From the NCBI GenBank assembly GCA_934045905.1, contig OW203767.1, positions 15,627,073-15,691,072 on the forward strand: DNA of 64,000 bases, given 5' to 3'. A program made the translations under genes and the position numbers. This document shows positions 33,779 to 45,000 of this stretch, piece after piece (position 1 is the first letter of the stretch; each line of letters opens with the position of its first letter). The DNA comes from Leuctra nigra (taxonomy: Eukaryota; Arthropoda; Insecta; Plecoptera; Leuctridae). The notes below the pieces were generated by a model. That model was not told the origin of the DNA. It saw nothing but the letters and a program-made list of their open reading frames with translations, and made no database searches.

Positions 33779-36700
33779 TCATTCGTGGAACCTGACAAAC
33801 TCCTCGAGCGAGACGGGCAGATGGCCGACGTAGGGCACCTTGTACTTGCAGACGGATGCGGCGGCCATGCAACGGAGGCTCGTGTAGTTGACGAGGTTCA
33901 CGTGGTTGAGCGGGTTCAGAGAGATCAGGACGGAGGCGCAGTCGCCGTTGCGGTTCGGAACGTCCAGGTGGGAGCCGTAGTCAAGTAGTAGGCGTACCAA
34001 CTGTGAGAGATTATCAATGGTGTCACAGTTTGACAGCTTGGAGCTAAAAACACTCAATTAAATTTATCTTTATTGAATACAAAAGGAATCCATGGTCATA
34101 AAAAAAAAACATTTATGTAAAAAAAAATACTATTTCTGATCTTTAGTCCAATCCACACTAGCAGCTTGGTACTTCATATGTCAGTGCAGTGTTATAATAT
34201 AAGTGGCTCTGCGCACAATAAGAACCAAGTTGATCAACCAAAAGTTGCTAGTGTGGATTGGGTATCTAGTAACCTAGTATCCGTTTCAAAACAGAAAAGC
34301 TCAATATACTCAACGTTTTTTAATCAAGGCTTTTAGGTGACGAGACAATTCTACCTGCTCCAATTCTAGTGCCATTTTGAATGTATCGATTCTTTGCAAT
34401 GTTGTGCCATTTTTACATTTTCATAGTTTAATAAAGGTGCATTAATTTCAGTTCATCAATATTGACCTGCAAATATTTGTTTCCATGAGTAGGTAATATA
34501 TTTTAAATGTTTGGTTCCATTAGTACGAACTTAGTCCATCCGACTCACCGGACTGTAGAAGTTGTACGGATTGGCGGCGACGTGCAGCGGAGTCGCGCGA
34601 GATTCGTTGCGCGCGTTCACCATCGCGCCGCACTCGAGCAGCAGCCTGATGACTGCCATGTTGGGGAAGATCACCTGATTGCCGTCGGAGAAGTAGGAGC
34701 TCTTGATCGTGTTGAGGCGAGACACACACAGGTGGAGGAGGGTGTCGCCTGGAGGGAAACAACAAGGTTCAAGTATACATACACTCATGGCGGACGAATT
34801 CAATCAACGTCTGACTATTTCACTCGTAGAGGAAACAACTCTTAAATAGCCTAGGTATCCACCAATGAAAAATATGACAAAACATAGCATGTTTAATATT
34901 TTGTCTTGGAAATTGGAGAATGTGGGGACTCAATTTCAAGAAAAATTTTAATCCGAAAATTAAATAACACAAATTGTCACAACTGTATCAATGTAGTAGT
35001 GAAAATAGGGAGGAGTACAATTGGAATTCAACTTAATTTGCTATAAATTGAATCATTTGATCGGTGTCAAAGTAAGCACTTTTTAAATCAAAATCGAAAA
35101 CGATGTCTAAAGGTACGTTTATAGCTTGACGTTCGACGCTCAGCTGAAAGATGAACATGGTTTATCTTTGACCTTGATCGCCAGCGCTCGGCGTTGGCCA
35201 ATCAGGAGGCTGAACGGCGAGCGCCGAACGTCGAACGACGCCGAGCTGTAAACGTACCTTAATGGTCACCTAGAAATAATTTGCAAATTCAAATCGACGT
35301 CAAATCAAATAGATAAAGTTCGTTCACGATTACAATAGCAAGCCCGTGTACTACTGTAGTCAAGCGAGCATTTGTAAGCCTACACATGTAAATATCAATT
35401 ATCAAAGAATATGTACAAGACGACTGTAGATAAAGATAAATCAATTTTATTGAAGTTTTTTAATATTTTCTACTATTAAAAAGTGTGTATTTCACATACT
35501 TTATACAATTTCAATAATACAAAGAAGATAGTCTTGCCATTGACAGGGCAGTGTTCATGTGACCGACCAATGAACGACGTGATCGACTTGCTATTCTAAT
35601 CGTGAATGAACTTTAATAATTAATCAATGCCATGTCCCAACATGTGTACAACCATGTTCAATGGCTATAAATACTAGCATGTGAAAGTAAAATGAGAAGT
35701 GAAAAATTCTGTACTACACCTCATTACAAGTGTCGCAATTCTTGTCAACAGTTTTGAACTTTTGGCTTGTAAGTTCAGAGTTATTTTAAATTTTCTTGTG
35801 GTTGTTTCACTTGACATTTACACACAACAAAATGTGAGTGCTATTAACATTGAAATAACTAGTAAATTGTGACGCCGTGTCGTCTCAGAGCAATACGAAA
35901 TTTAGAATTCACCCTCCAGGAAAGGCCAACATCATACGAACTTGACACCAACCTGTAACGGCCGACCGCGGATTAGACTTGACGAGCTGAGACACCAGGG
36001 CATGTGTTCGCTTCTTCTCCGCCTCGGTCTTGGCGTTCTGAACGAGCAGGTAGATGAGATGGGTGACGCACTTCATCGTCCGGTCGTAGCTCTCTTGCTG
36101 GCGCTTGTGCACGGGAAGAACCTGCGGAGAACAACAACAACATGCTTGGTCATGACAAGATCTACGTAAATATAGTTTGTAAAATTAATTTTTAGAGTAG
36201 TATTAGGTACCTCCTACAGATAATACTGTAATATAAAAAAATAACATTTAGCACCTAACAGTAATAGCACACACTTTCAAATTTGTTCAAACAAGTAATA
36301 TTTTTTTATTTATGTACACTCAAACCAATAAAAATCGGTAGGTACTCGAAAAGAAAAGGATTGGCTGATTAAGGTTTGATGGCATCATCCCATGAAGGCT
36401 GTGTTAATGCATCATCTACCTCTAGTAGGTGAACTCTTATTTTATTGATAATAACAAGGATTGATTGTCAAGGAACCTTACCAGCAGCCAATCCTTTTCT
36501 TTTCGAGTACCAAATTTTATTTGGTTGAGTGTACCTATTGTAAAAAAATATGTGAATCTCTCTTTTAAATACAGAATTAGTTGTTACTTAATGAATACCA
36601 TAAAATAATCAGACAATCAACAGATTTGTTTGTCCTGTTGCAAAGCACTACCGCTGCTGACAACGTAGGTACCATCAGAAAACGGTAGTTTGATTCATGA

Positions 36701-39023
36701 TTCAGATAATACCATTCTGATTAAACAAGCAAACCGTTATAACAACTTACATAATGCCTATAGCACTCAAGATAGATACTCATCATGCATTCGACATGAG
36801 TCTGATTCCCGTGACAGATCAAGTGCAGCCGACGAAACCAGGGAACAAACTTCTAAGGAACATGGAAGGAGGTACACAGAGAAGGATTAATGATTGGATA
36901 TCGATCGTTACTGAAGGGGAATAAATGAAAGAAATTTTGGTAAAATAACTTAATTGAAGGTGTGATGGGGATTTAGATTGAACGAGATGATGAGTGTTAT
37001 GGGAGGATTTGTAGTTCAAGTACGTATAAGAAAATAGAAGTGAGATATTTTGAACAATAGCAATGTTGTGAACTTGTGAGTAGTGGGCGTGAACGTGAAC
37101 TTACTTCGAGCAGTTTCCTGCTGGGTGGAAGCTCGTTGGCAAGTAGCTGGAATGTCTCGGCAATGTCGTTGAACCTCGGATCTCCGCAGCTCTGACCTAC
37201 AACCTCCAGCACCTGTAATGTAAGTGTCCATGTAGCAATTTAGTAATTGTCAAAGATTCAGTGTTCTGAACCCAAGACAGTTGTCATTTTGAGCTTAAAA
37301 TTGTGGGACTTCAGAACTTTATCTAGATACAGTAGCTACTTTACCACTGAATATAATATTAAAAATCCATTGAAATCAACAATAAAACTGTAATTTTACA
37401 TCACATCAGCAAAATTGTGAAACTGGAGAGTCAATTTCTGATTTGAATATCGATGCCTACTGATGGTACAATAGGTAGGTACAATGAACGTGGATTTGTG
37501 AACTTTAACAAATATAACAAGAACAGGACAGCACCTTCTCATTGAGGTCGACAAAGAGACGCACCAGCGCCTGCGCAGTGAAGCAAGTGTCCGTGTACAA
37601 GATCTACGAAATAGAAACATTCATTAATCATTAGCACTCCTTTTAGTTAAAACAAAGGTAGGCTTCTAATTCAATTGATACTTTTCAAACTCTTGGGGTT
37701 CAAATGTTAGAAAAATCAGGATTAATTAAAGGGATGAGGTAAACCCAGTTAGGTACTAAATATTTTGTTTCATTTTTAAGCCTATGACTGGAAGAGAGTT
37801 CCACTTACTGAATCTTTCTCGACTCGGATCTCAAGTGCTCGCCGCCACAGCTCCACACAGCGTTGGTACCTCAAGGAATCCGCATAAGACGCACCACGAT
37901 ACATCAGCCGGAACAATGTGTCCTTGTGGTGAGGTCCCAGCACTCGTTCACAAATCAAAATACTCTGTATCCTCATCGCATCAACGTCCAGCATCACCAT
38001 GTCCAGTTCCTGCCTCGTCTGAAACTCGCGCACATTGCGATACATCGCTCGCGTCGGCATCACAGGCAACTTCGGGATCATTCCAACACTCGGGTCGGGA
38101 TTTTGTAGGTGTCGTATGTTTGTTGCGATAGACCAGTGTTTAAATGCAGTTGGACTATCGTTGTGCTCGTCTAAGAAAGTTGAACCAATGAGTTCGTGTG
38201 CGTCGGCTAGTCGAGACGGTTCATATTCCACTCGAGTGATGAGATACTCGAATATCTGCATTGCTCCTTTAAGACACGCCGTCTGTAAAGCGTCGTCGTT
38301 GTAGCGGCTCGTCGCGAAAGGATCGGCGTTGTGATCGATCAACAGCTTAGTGGTTTCGAATCGATGTTCTTGTATTGCGTAGTGCAGTGCAGTCTTGTTT
38401 TGTATGTCTCGAGTATTAACGGAAGCACCGTGTTGGAGAAGGTATAAACATAGTTGGACACTTTGTACAGAGTTGATCAAACACGTACCACCGTTATAGT
38501 TCGGACGAAGGATGTCGGCCCCATTTTCTACGAGGTAGGAAACGATATCTAGGTGCGTCATAAAACATGCTGAACGAACTGGAGTTGAGCCTGTATCGGA
38601 TATGGAATTCACGTTTGCTCCATGTTCAACAAGACACTTAATTACGGAGAGTTTACCGGAGACAGCGGCACACCATAAAGGAGTTACACAATGTACGGAG
38701 CGATCGTCGGGGACTTCGTACACCCCATGTTGTTCCACGTCCACATCGCAAACTGTTATTAAGTACTCCACAATTTCCACATGACCACGCTTGCAGGCAA
38801 TAAACAAAGGTGCACATCCATCCTTTTCATGCGATGCTATTTCTCTGCGATGCTGAAGAGAATACTTCTCCAACTTGCTTCGTAATTGGTAAGTTAATCG
38901 GGCGCCTGGAGCAGCAAGTTTACACTCTTCAATAAGGAAAGCAAACAGGGCGGTCTTCTTTGCCTCATCGTCTCCTTTTCCTACGAGCCACATGTCAAAA
39001 TATGTAGTCAGAACTAAAGACAT
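33779..39023 (-). CDS. FEM1B: FEM1B-like ankyrin-repeat protein, CUL2 substrate receptor, six exons
   Basis: FEM1 proteins recruit substrates bearing C-degrons to CUL2-Elongin B/C ubiquitin ligases. Exons: 39023-37809, 37603-37535, 37212-37105, 36121-35953, 34748-34549, 34000-33779; all GT/AG with continuous phases. From the ATG at 39023 the product is 660 aa; the ATG at 38993 (better -3 base, G) gives 650 aa. Human FEM1B is 627 aa. The frame stays open further upstream without an ATG. The first exon holds an ankyrin block of about 200 residues (APLFIACKRGHVEIVEYLI, TPLWCAAVSGKLSVIKCLV, STPVRSACFMTHLDIVSYLV, TALHYAI) and then the TPR-like FEM1 middle (CERVLGPHHKDT, YRGASYADS). The last exons give two more ankyrin repeats (IRLLLECGAMVNARN, VRLLLDYGSHLDVPN), a BC-box-like SLRCMAAASV and the end LEEFVRFHE, which fits FEM1B better than FEM1A/C. 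The third exon from the end is followed by a transposon end fragment in the intron. Confidence 0.9.
35111..35259. mobile_element. MITE with TAA duplication (Harbinger-like)
   Basis: 149 bp. AGGTACGTTTATAGCT and AGCTGTAAACGTACCT are inverted ends; TAA occurs on both sides (35108-35110, 35260-35262). The interior has CG-rich GACGTTCGACGCT / AACGTCGAACGACGCC arms. It lies in an intron of the FEM1B-like gene. Confidence 0.75.
35314..35615. mobile_element. MITE family C, copy 1
   Basis: 302 bp. Ends TAAAGTTCGTTCACGAT and ATCGTGAATGAACTTTA are inverted repeats. A second copy at 61124-61450 shares most of the interior (GTGTACTACTGTAGTCAAGC, TTGCCATTGACAGGG, GACCAAT-AACGACGTGAT). TA-type termini suggest mariner-like insertion (inference). 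Confidence 0.8.
35868..35920. repeat. End fragment of the 2025-type foldback element
   Basis: GACGCCGTGTCGTCTCAGAG-AATTTAGAAT-CCCTCCAGG aligns with the right end of the element at 2521-2570. It lies about 33 bp from an exon of the FEM1B-like gene. Confidence 0.65.
36314..36534. mobile_element. MITE family A, copy 3
   Basis: Ends GTACACTCAAACCAATAAAA and TTTATTTGGTTGAGTGTAC; inner arms GGTACTCGAAAAGAAAAGGA and TCCTTTTCTTTTCGAGTACC are near-perfect inverted repeats. The body has CTCTAGTAGGTGAAC and TGATAATAACAAGG, as in copies 1 and 4. Intronic in the FEM1B-like gene. Confidence 0.85.
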
Positions 39024-39113
39024 ACAGATCACTTCTAAGCACCTGTCAACGATGCAGATTGGACCCGTGAATTTCCTCCAGAAATAATAAAAAAACACGA
39101 CCTTATGTACCAA

Positions 39114-41852
39114 TATTAATTGCCAGTGAACGCCAATGTTCTAAAGAATTAAATACACAGAAGGAACACTAAATGTGTAGCTGAGTAGTATTTAAACATC
39201 AACAAAACTATTAATGTCAGAGCACTTGTTCTTTATTCTTGCACCTGTTCAGTGCCTCCATTATCTTACAGCTGATTTCATTTCACTTCCACCACAGAAA
39301 GCTGACTGCTGAAATAAGTGCAGTGCAGCCAACGTTACATGTAAATATCACTGAAACATTATCTTCATAATTAGAACTATAAAGCATACTATTAAGCATT
39401 TCTTAGTAATAAATCATTTTACTACTTTTATCTACAATAATTTATAATTGCAGTGACAGAAAAATGGGTTATTTATTTTATTTTATTTTCATAGTAGAAT
39501 GAAGTAAAATGCTTATTTTGGTACGAATGATTAAAAGGACAAAGTACCTCGTAAAAGAGGGAGAGTTTAAATAATGAGTTGAATAACTTGACCTTTAACT
39601 CAACTCCCACATACCTACCGTGTAATTATGTCCGGTATGGAGTTGTTATTGTCACTGCATTTTAACACATTTTTTCTAAATCATGTAAATAAAAATGCCT
39701 ACAGTTATCATACCAAGTTATCTTCCTATTATTTTTTTATGATCTATACTTTCTCCTAAATACACGAGTGCGGTGAGGGACGACTTCACCTTACCCGCAT
39801 ACATCCAGCTCATATTATTTTCAATGTCACCACTTTCTCCACTCATATCCAATCAACCAACCATACATTCAACTTGGTGAATCATTGACGATTTAGCAGA
39901 TTTTGTAAACAAGTTTCGCGGACGAAAGTGAGCTATTTTCATATTTTAATTCAAGATCATCTTGAATCTTTGATCAAGATCTTTGATCATACATGGACAA
40001 AATAGCTCAAATCGATCATCAGTATCTATGAATAACAAGCTCTCAACTTTTTTTAAAATAAAATCCAACTTGAATGTAAATCAGGTTAGTAATTAGGTAT
40101 GTTTTGCATAGTGAGAAATTCTGCAAATTACTGCTTTCTATGAGAAATTGAATAATTTTCGCCAATTACTATTGCAGTAAATCTTGATTGTTTTAAGTCG
40201 AACGGAATACATTTAAATATTTTGGAGCAGACCCATATCGTGACATTCGGGATTCAACTGCCAGCCACGAAACGATACAAACGCACACGAATGATATACA
40301 AACGAATGATACGACTGCACAAGATGTGCACTGTGGCTTGCTTTGCTTCTCTGGTAGATATGAAAATTGTACAATCATATGCGTAAGGAAACTCGAGCAG
40401 GCTGACCCCCATTCAACATACAAAATTAAGTTTTCAAAATTGTTTTAATTCTAAAAAATCGCTCTGCGGGCTCTTTCGAAAAATTCCCTGCGGGGCAACA
40501 ATTTGATTTTTTTTTTGCTTCAGTTTGTGCATTTTAAAGCCCCAGAATCACTTTTAACTGGTTTTAATTCTAAAAAAAACAGACTCCCCTTCCGAGTGTC
40601 ACCCCCTCCCCCCCCCCCCCCCCCGAGGGTGAAAGTAGTTCCTACGCCCCTGTGTACAATTATCTTAAAATAACTATAACTACAAAATATAATATAATGA
40701 AGAATTAATTTTTTACCGCCAATGTATACATTATATAGGTACTCTACAGTAGTACACTTTGGGGTACTGTTTTAATTTGTATTATGTTTTGCGTGCTATT
40801 CCATTTTAATATTTTTGGAAACAATATTTTGCTTGATTGAACTTGAAAAAGGAACAATCAGAAAAACCAATACTTATGTATTGTACTATTTTACGGTGTG
40901 AACCAACCCTGGACCAATTCTGCGGGCAAAATATTTGGCGAGGTGATTTACACATTCTGACAACTAAGAACAGACGTTTTTAGCACTTTCATCTCATTTT
41001 ATTGATTACTACGCATAGAGACACGTAGTTATGTACGTGAGTTTGCAAACGTACAAACTCACTTTAATTGCTCTTGCCCATGATTTCTTTTCAATTTCAC
41101 AGTTTGAAAATAAATCATATAGAATCCAGAATGTAAGGGCATATCCAATTAATTTCTCAGTGTTATTTTGATTTGTGCTAAAAATACACAAGATTTTGTG
41201 TCAGGACGTAATTAATTATGATCTTAAAAAAATTACAGAATGTTTTCCCAAACAATGCGTTTGTTAGAATAAAAATGTGTGAAAACGCTGCAGTATCTAA
41301 ATGCTTCTCAAAATGAATTCCATCCATGTCATTTCTGACTGAGAATCTCATCAGTGTGAAGAATGATTTTACCTCTACTATCACTATTTCGAGTGGTGAA
41401 CATCAGTTCCATGCAAAGTACCCAAACCAGACATCAAGCGGCAAAATAACGAGAATGAAATTATAATTTTTAAGTTTGAGAATAATTTAAATAAATTACC
41501 ATTTACTGACTAAACTTTAAAATAATTTTCTGAAGAGAAAAATATATTTTACTGTATAATCAATACTTATTATAATGTGTGCAATAAAAAGTTTGGTTAG
41601 AATACTTTTTTAAAACTATTTTCCCTTGCCCTTACATTCACCCTCTCTCCCTACACATTAGTTTTAGTACAAGTTTTAATTTTTAAATACAGTATAGTCT
41701 GTCACACTCTATGCCATCCTCTGTACACGCACACATCGATAGTAAAAAGAAAAATAATTAGGGAAAGCATTTGACAACGTGCAAAATCTTCCTCTTTGCA
41801 AAACCATCTTATTAAAATTCACTTAAAAATGGTTTAGTTCGATTGAAGTGGG
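39114..41852. other. Divergent intergenic region, FEM1B-like gene to sulfotransferase 1
   Basis: No gene recognised. Both promoters must lie here. At about 40460-40652 there is a C-run transposon relic ending AGTTCCTACGCCCCTG, the same terminus as the element at 62627-62961. Confidence 0.5.
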
Positions 41853-41860
41853 TATAAATA
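41853..41860 (+). promoter_or_regulatory. Possible TATA box of sulfotransferase 1
   Basis: TATAAATA, about 177 bp upstream of the start codon at 42037. Position and match are reasonable but no initiator motif at the expected distance confirms it. Confidence 0.35.
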
Positions 41861-42036
41861 AATGATGTAGGTCGCTCTAAACCGGTCTGGGGCTTCTCTG
41901 ACTTGGTTTGTTGATGGATGAAAGAGAAATGATCCTCTGGTGGAGGAGAGAAAGTGGTTCCCAGCAGGTAGAGTAAAAGTGCGATGCGTTCGAGCGAACT
42001 GTCAGTTGCGTGCTAGCAGGCAGAGCCGAAGCAACC

Positions 42037-45000
42037 ATGAGTGCAGTTGCGTGCATCAACGAAACAGTGAGGGTGGAGAAGAAATTGGAGGAGAAGAAAG
42101 AGTAAGTTGCATCAAAACACTCGTAAAATACGACGCAAATGTTCAATTTGTAAAAAAAAAAAAAATATGTGAAGTGAAAACGATTTGTTTATAGGTTGGG
42201 CTTAAATTTTGTGATTTTTGCCACTAGAATCAAATTTCTTAGTTCAAAGTGCAAATATATACATCCATACCTCTCATCAGCCCTTCAAAATTATTAATAG
42301 ATTATTTTTGAAGTCAAGAAAGTATTCTCCTCACTACATTTAGCATTAAAATACTACAGTAATAAAATATATATAATTCATCAATCAAGTGTTTTCTGCA
42401 GAAGATTGGAAATGTTCATCAACACTAATTTTTCGTATTCTTATTGATTACAAAATTATTCAATTAAACCATCTTATTGATGTCTGCAAACCATGACAGT
42501 TTTTGTAAGTGACGTAAGTTTTTCGAGAGCTAATACAAGAACTAAGAACAACAGAACACTTAGAAATACAGAAAATGTTTAAGTGGCGTATAATGTCGCA
42601 CTGTTCTGCAACAAGTTAATGGCAACTGATTAATGATTTTGAAAGGGAGATGATTAATAATTAGGATAGGATGGACAGTGGAAAGGAGGCTGTCGTGGCC
42701 AATTATTATGCAACCTTCCCATCATTTGCCTATCGACTGTGTGAAACCATCGAAAAATCTCAGTCAGACATACGGTCACGGAATCGAACCCTAAGCCAAG
42801 TTCATAGAGTTCCGCCAAGATGTTCATTATTCATATTATGGCTCACATTAAAACATACATTATAACAATATGGATCTTGCTCCTCCGCAGCCACCCGCGC
42901 ACGAAGCTCGAGTACAAGAAGCTGGTGGGCGATGACGCAGAGAAACTCTTCGACCTGTTCGGCATCGAGGGCTGCTTGGTGGAGGTCAACCCAGGTCGCG
43001 TCCTCTTGCCGCCCAAGTACGAGTCCATCGGTGACCGCATCCTTGACCTCCCCGTGCATCCCGACGACATCTGGCTCGTGTCATACCCCAGGACAGGTCA
43101 GTACAGGTCATGTCAGGTCATGTCAGGTCGCGTCCTCTTGCCGCCCAAGTACGAGTCCATCGGTGACCGCATCCTTGACCTCCCCGTGCACCCCGACGAC
43201 ATCTGGCTCGTGTCATACCCCAGGACAGGTCAGTACAGGTCATGTCAGGTCATGTCAGGTCATGTCAGGTCGCGTCCTCTTGCCGCCCAAGTACGAGTCC
43301 ATCGGTGACCGCATCCTTGACCTCCCCGTGCACCCCGACGACATCTGGCTCGTGTCATACCCCAGGACAGGTCAGTACAGGTCATGTCAGGTCATGTCAG
43401 GTCATGTCAAAATTCTATATTGGCACTGAAGTTCAAGTCAATCCTTTGACGCCGACGACGCCATTGCCAAAACATTTAAAATATCACCTAAAAAAAGTAG
43501 GTATAGCCTAAAGTTTATATCCTGTATATTAAAACTTTTATAGCACAATATTATTCTCTTTCTTAAACTTTAAGAAGTATGTGGAACAGCAGTGCGATTG
43601 TATAACTTCTTAGCCGAGATAATGGATCGTTATCTATACCAATTGATGAAAGTAAACTATTAATATCATTGTTAATCATTTGAATTGTGCAAAAGCTACG
43701 AGGATATGAAATATAATTACATTATTTATCTCAGGAAGTCGACTTTAAGCACTTTGAATTGCTTTACCTTCTGATAGGCTAAAATACCTCAATCAATTGG
43801 TATCGATAACGATCCATTATCTCGGCTAAGAAGTTATACAATCGCACTGCTGATCTAGAGTTCTAATAACAAGTCGATTAATTTGACTTGCATCCCTTCC
43901 CTGTACTGAAAACTTGAAAAGTGTCCTTTGACACAAACGCCATGTGCTGGCTAAATTAATTCCCCTTTTGAAGGTACCTATGGCATCATTCCAAATAACA
44001 ACAACATAACCGAAAGGGTTCGTAATTTGAATATCGCACCCGATTACTTATTGTTTGATACAACTCTCGCCATGTCATAAAACCAATAGAGATTCGAACC
44101 AACGAGCAAGTTTCTCCGAGATTTCAAGTTCAAACACTGTTTTAGTAATGATTTTTTTTAAATATTGTCCTCGAGTATAAAACTTTCACTTGCTCTTGAA
44201 AGTAATGTGGAAAGTGAGAGAAATAAGAAAGCTGATTGGCCTTGACTGTCTCGGTCCATCGGAGGATGCTGTCTAGTCTGGCAAGATCAACCGATCTGAT
44301 CCGTCAAACAAACTGATAATTATTAACAGTCATTTAATATGTTGACATGATCATGCTTAGGGTTGGTTTAACTGGGGTTTAACCTGGATTATACAAATGT
44401 ATACTTGTTAGTGTTTGATTCAAATACACGCTTAATTTGATTGAGTGAAAATCTCTCAAAAATGAGTTAAATTCACTCAAAAAAGGAACAATTTTGTAAC
44501 ATTTTTGAGTGGATTTAACTCATATTTGAGCGATTTTCTTATTTAGCGTGTAAAGGGGGAAGAATCATGATAATTTACTGAAATACCTATGTTATCTGAC
44601 GTATAATATTTATTCTGGACTGTAAAAATTCCATTTAGACATAGGCATAGTAGTCGTAACGCACAAAATATAATTTGTAAAATTGATTTTTTTAAGTCCC
44701 ATATTTCAAAATATGGGTCAGGATAGCATCGTGGCCTTTATATTTAGCGCTCCAATACTTCATTTTTCAAGAAATAAACGTAGGTAAATCAACAAAATGT
44801 TTATTTTTCTGTAATTTTTGGTTTGAGACGTCTATCTAGTCTTAAACGGCATTTTAGGTTTTCAATAATTGCTGTGTTTAAAATGTGCAATGCCAATGTG
44901 TCGTATTGAAGTGTGTTCTCTGGATGTTCAGGCAGCACTTGGGCCCAGGAGATGGTCTGGTGCATCGGCAACGATCTGGACTTCGAGGGAGCCAAGATCC

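Noticed and set aside
40193..40423. Cys/Val-rich 76-codon frame as a small secreted protein
   Set aside because: No start context, no signal-peptide layout at the N-terminus and it lies beside a transposon relic.
42820..43429. Open frames running through the repeated sulfotransferase exon, as one long repetitive protein
   Set aside because: The frame breaks between copies 2 and 3, and the product keeps family identity only if copy 1 is spliced directly to 44932.
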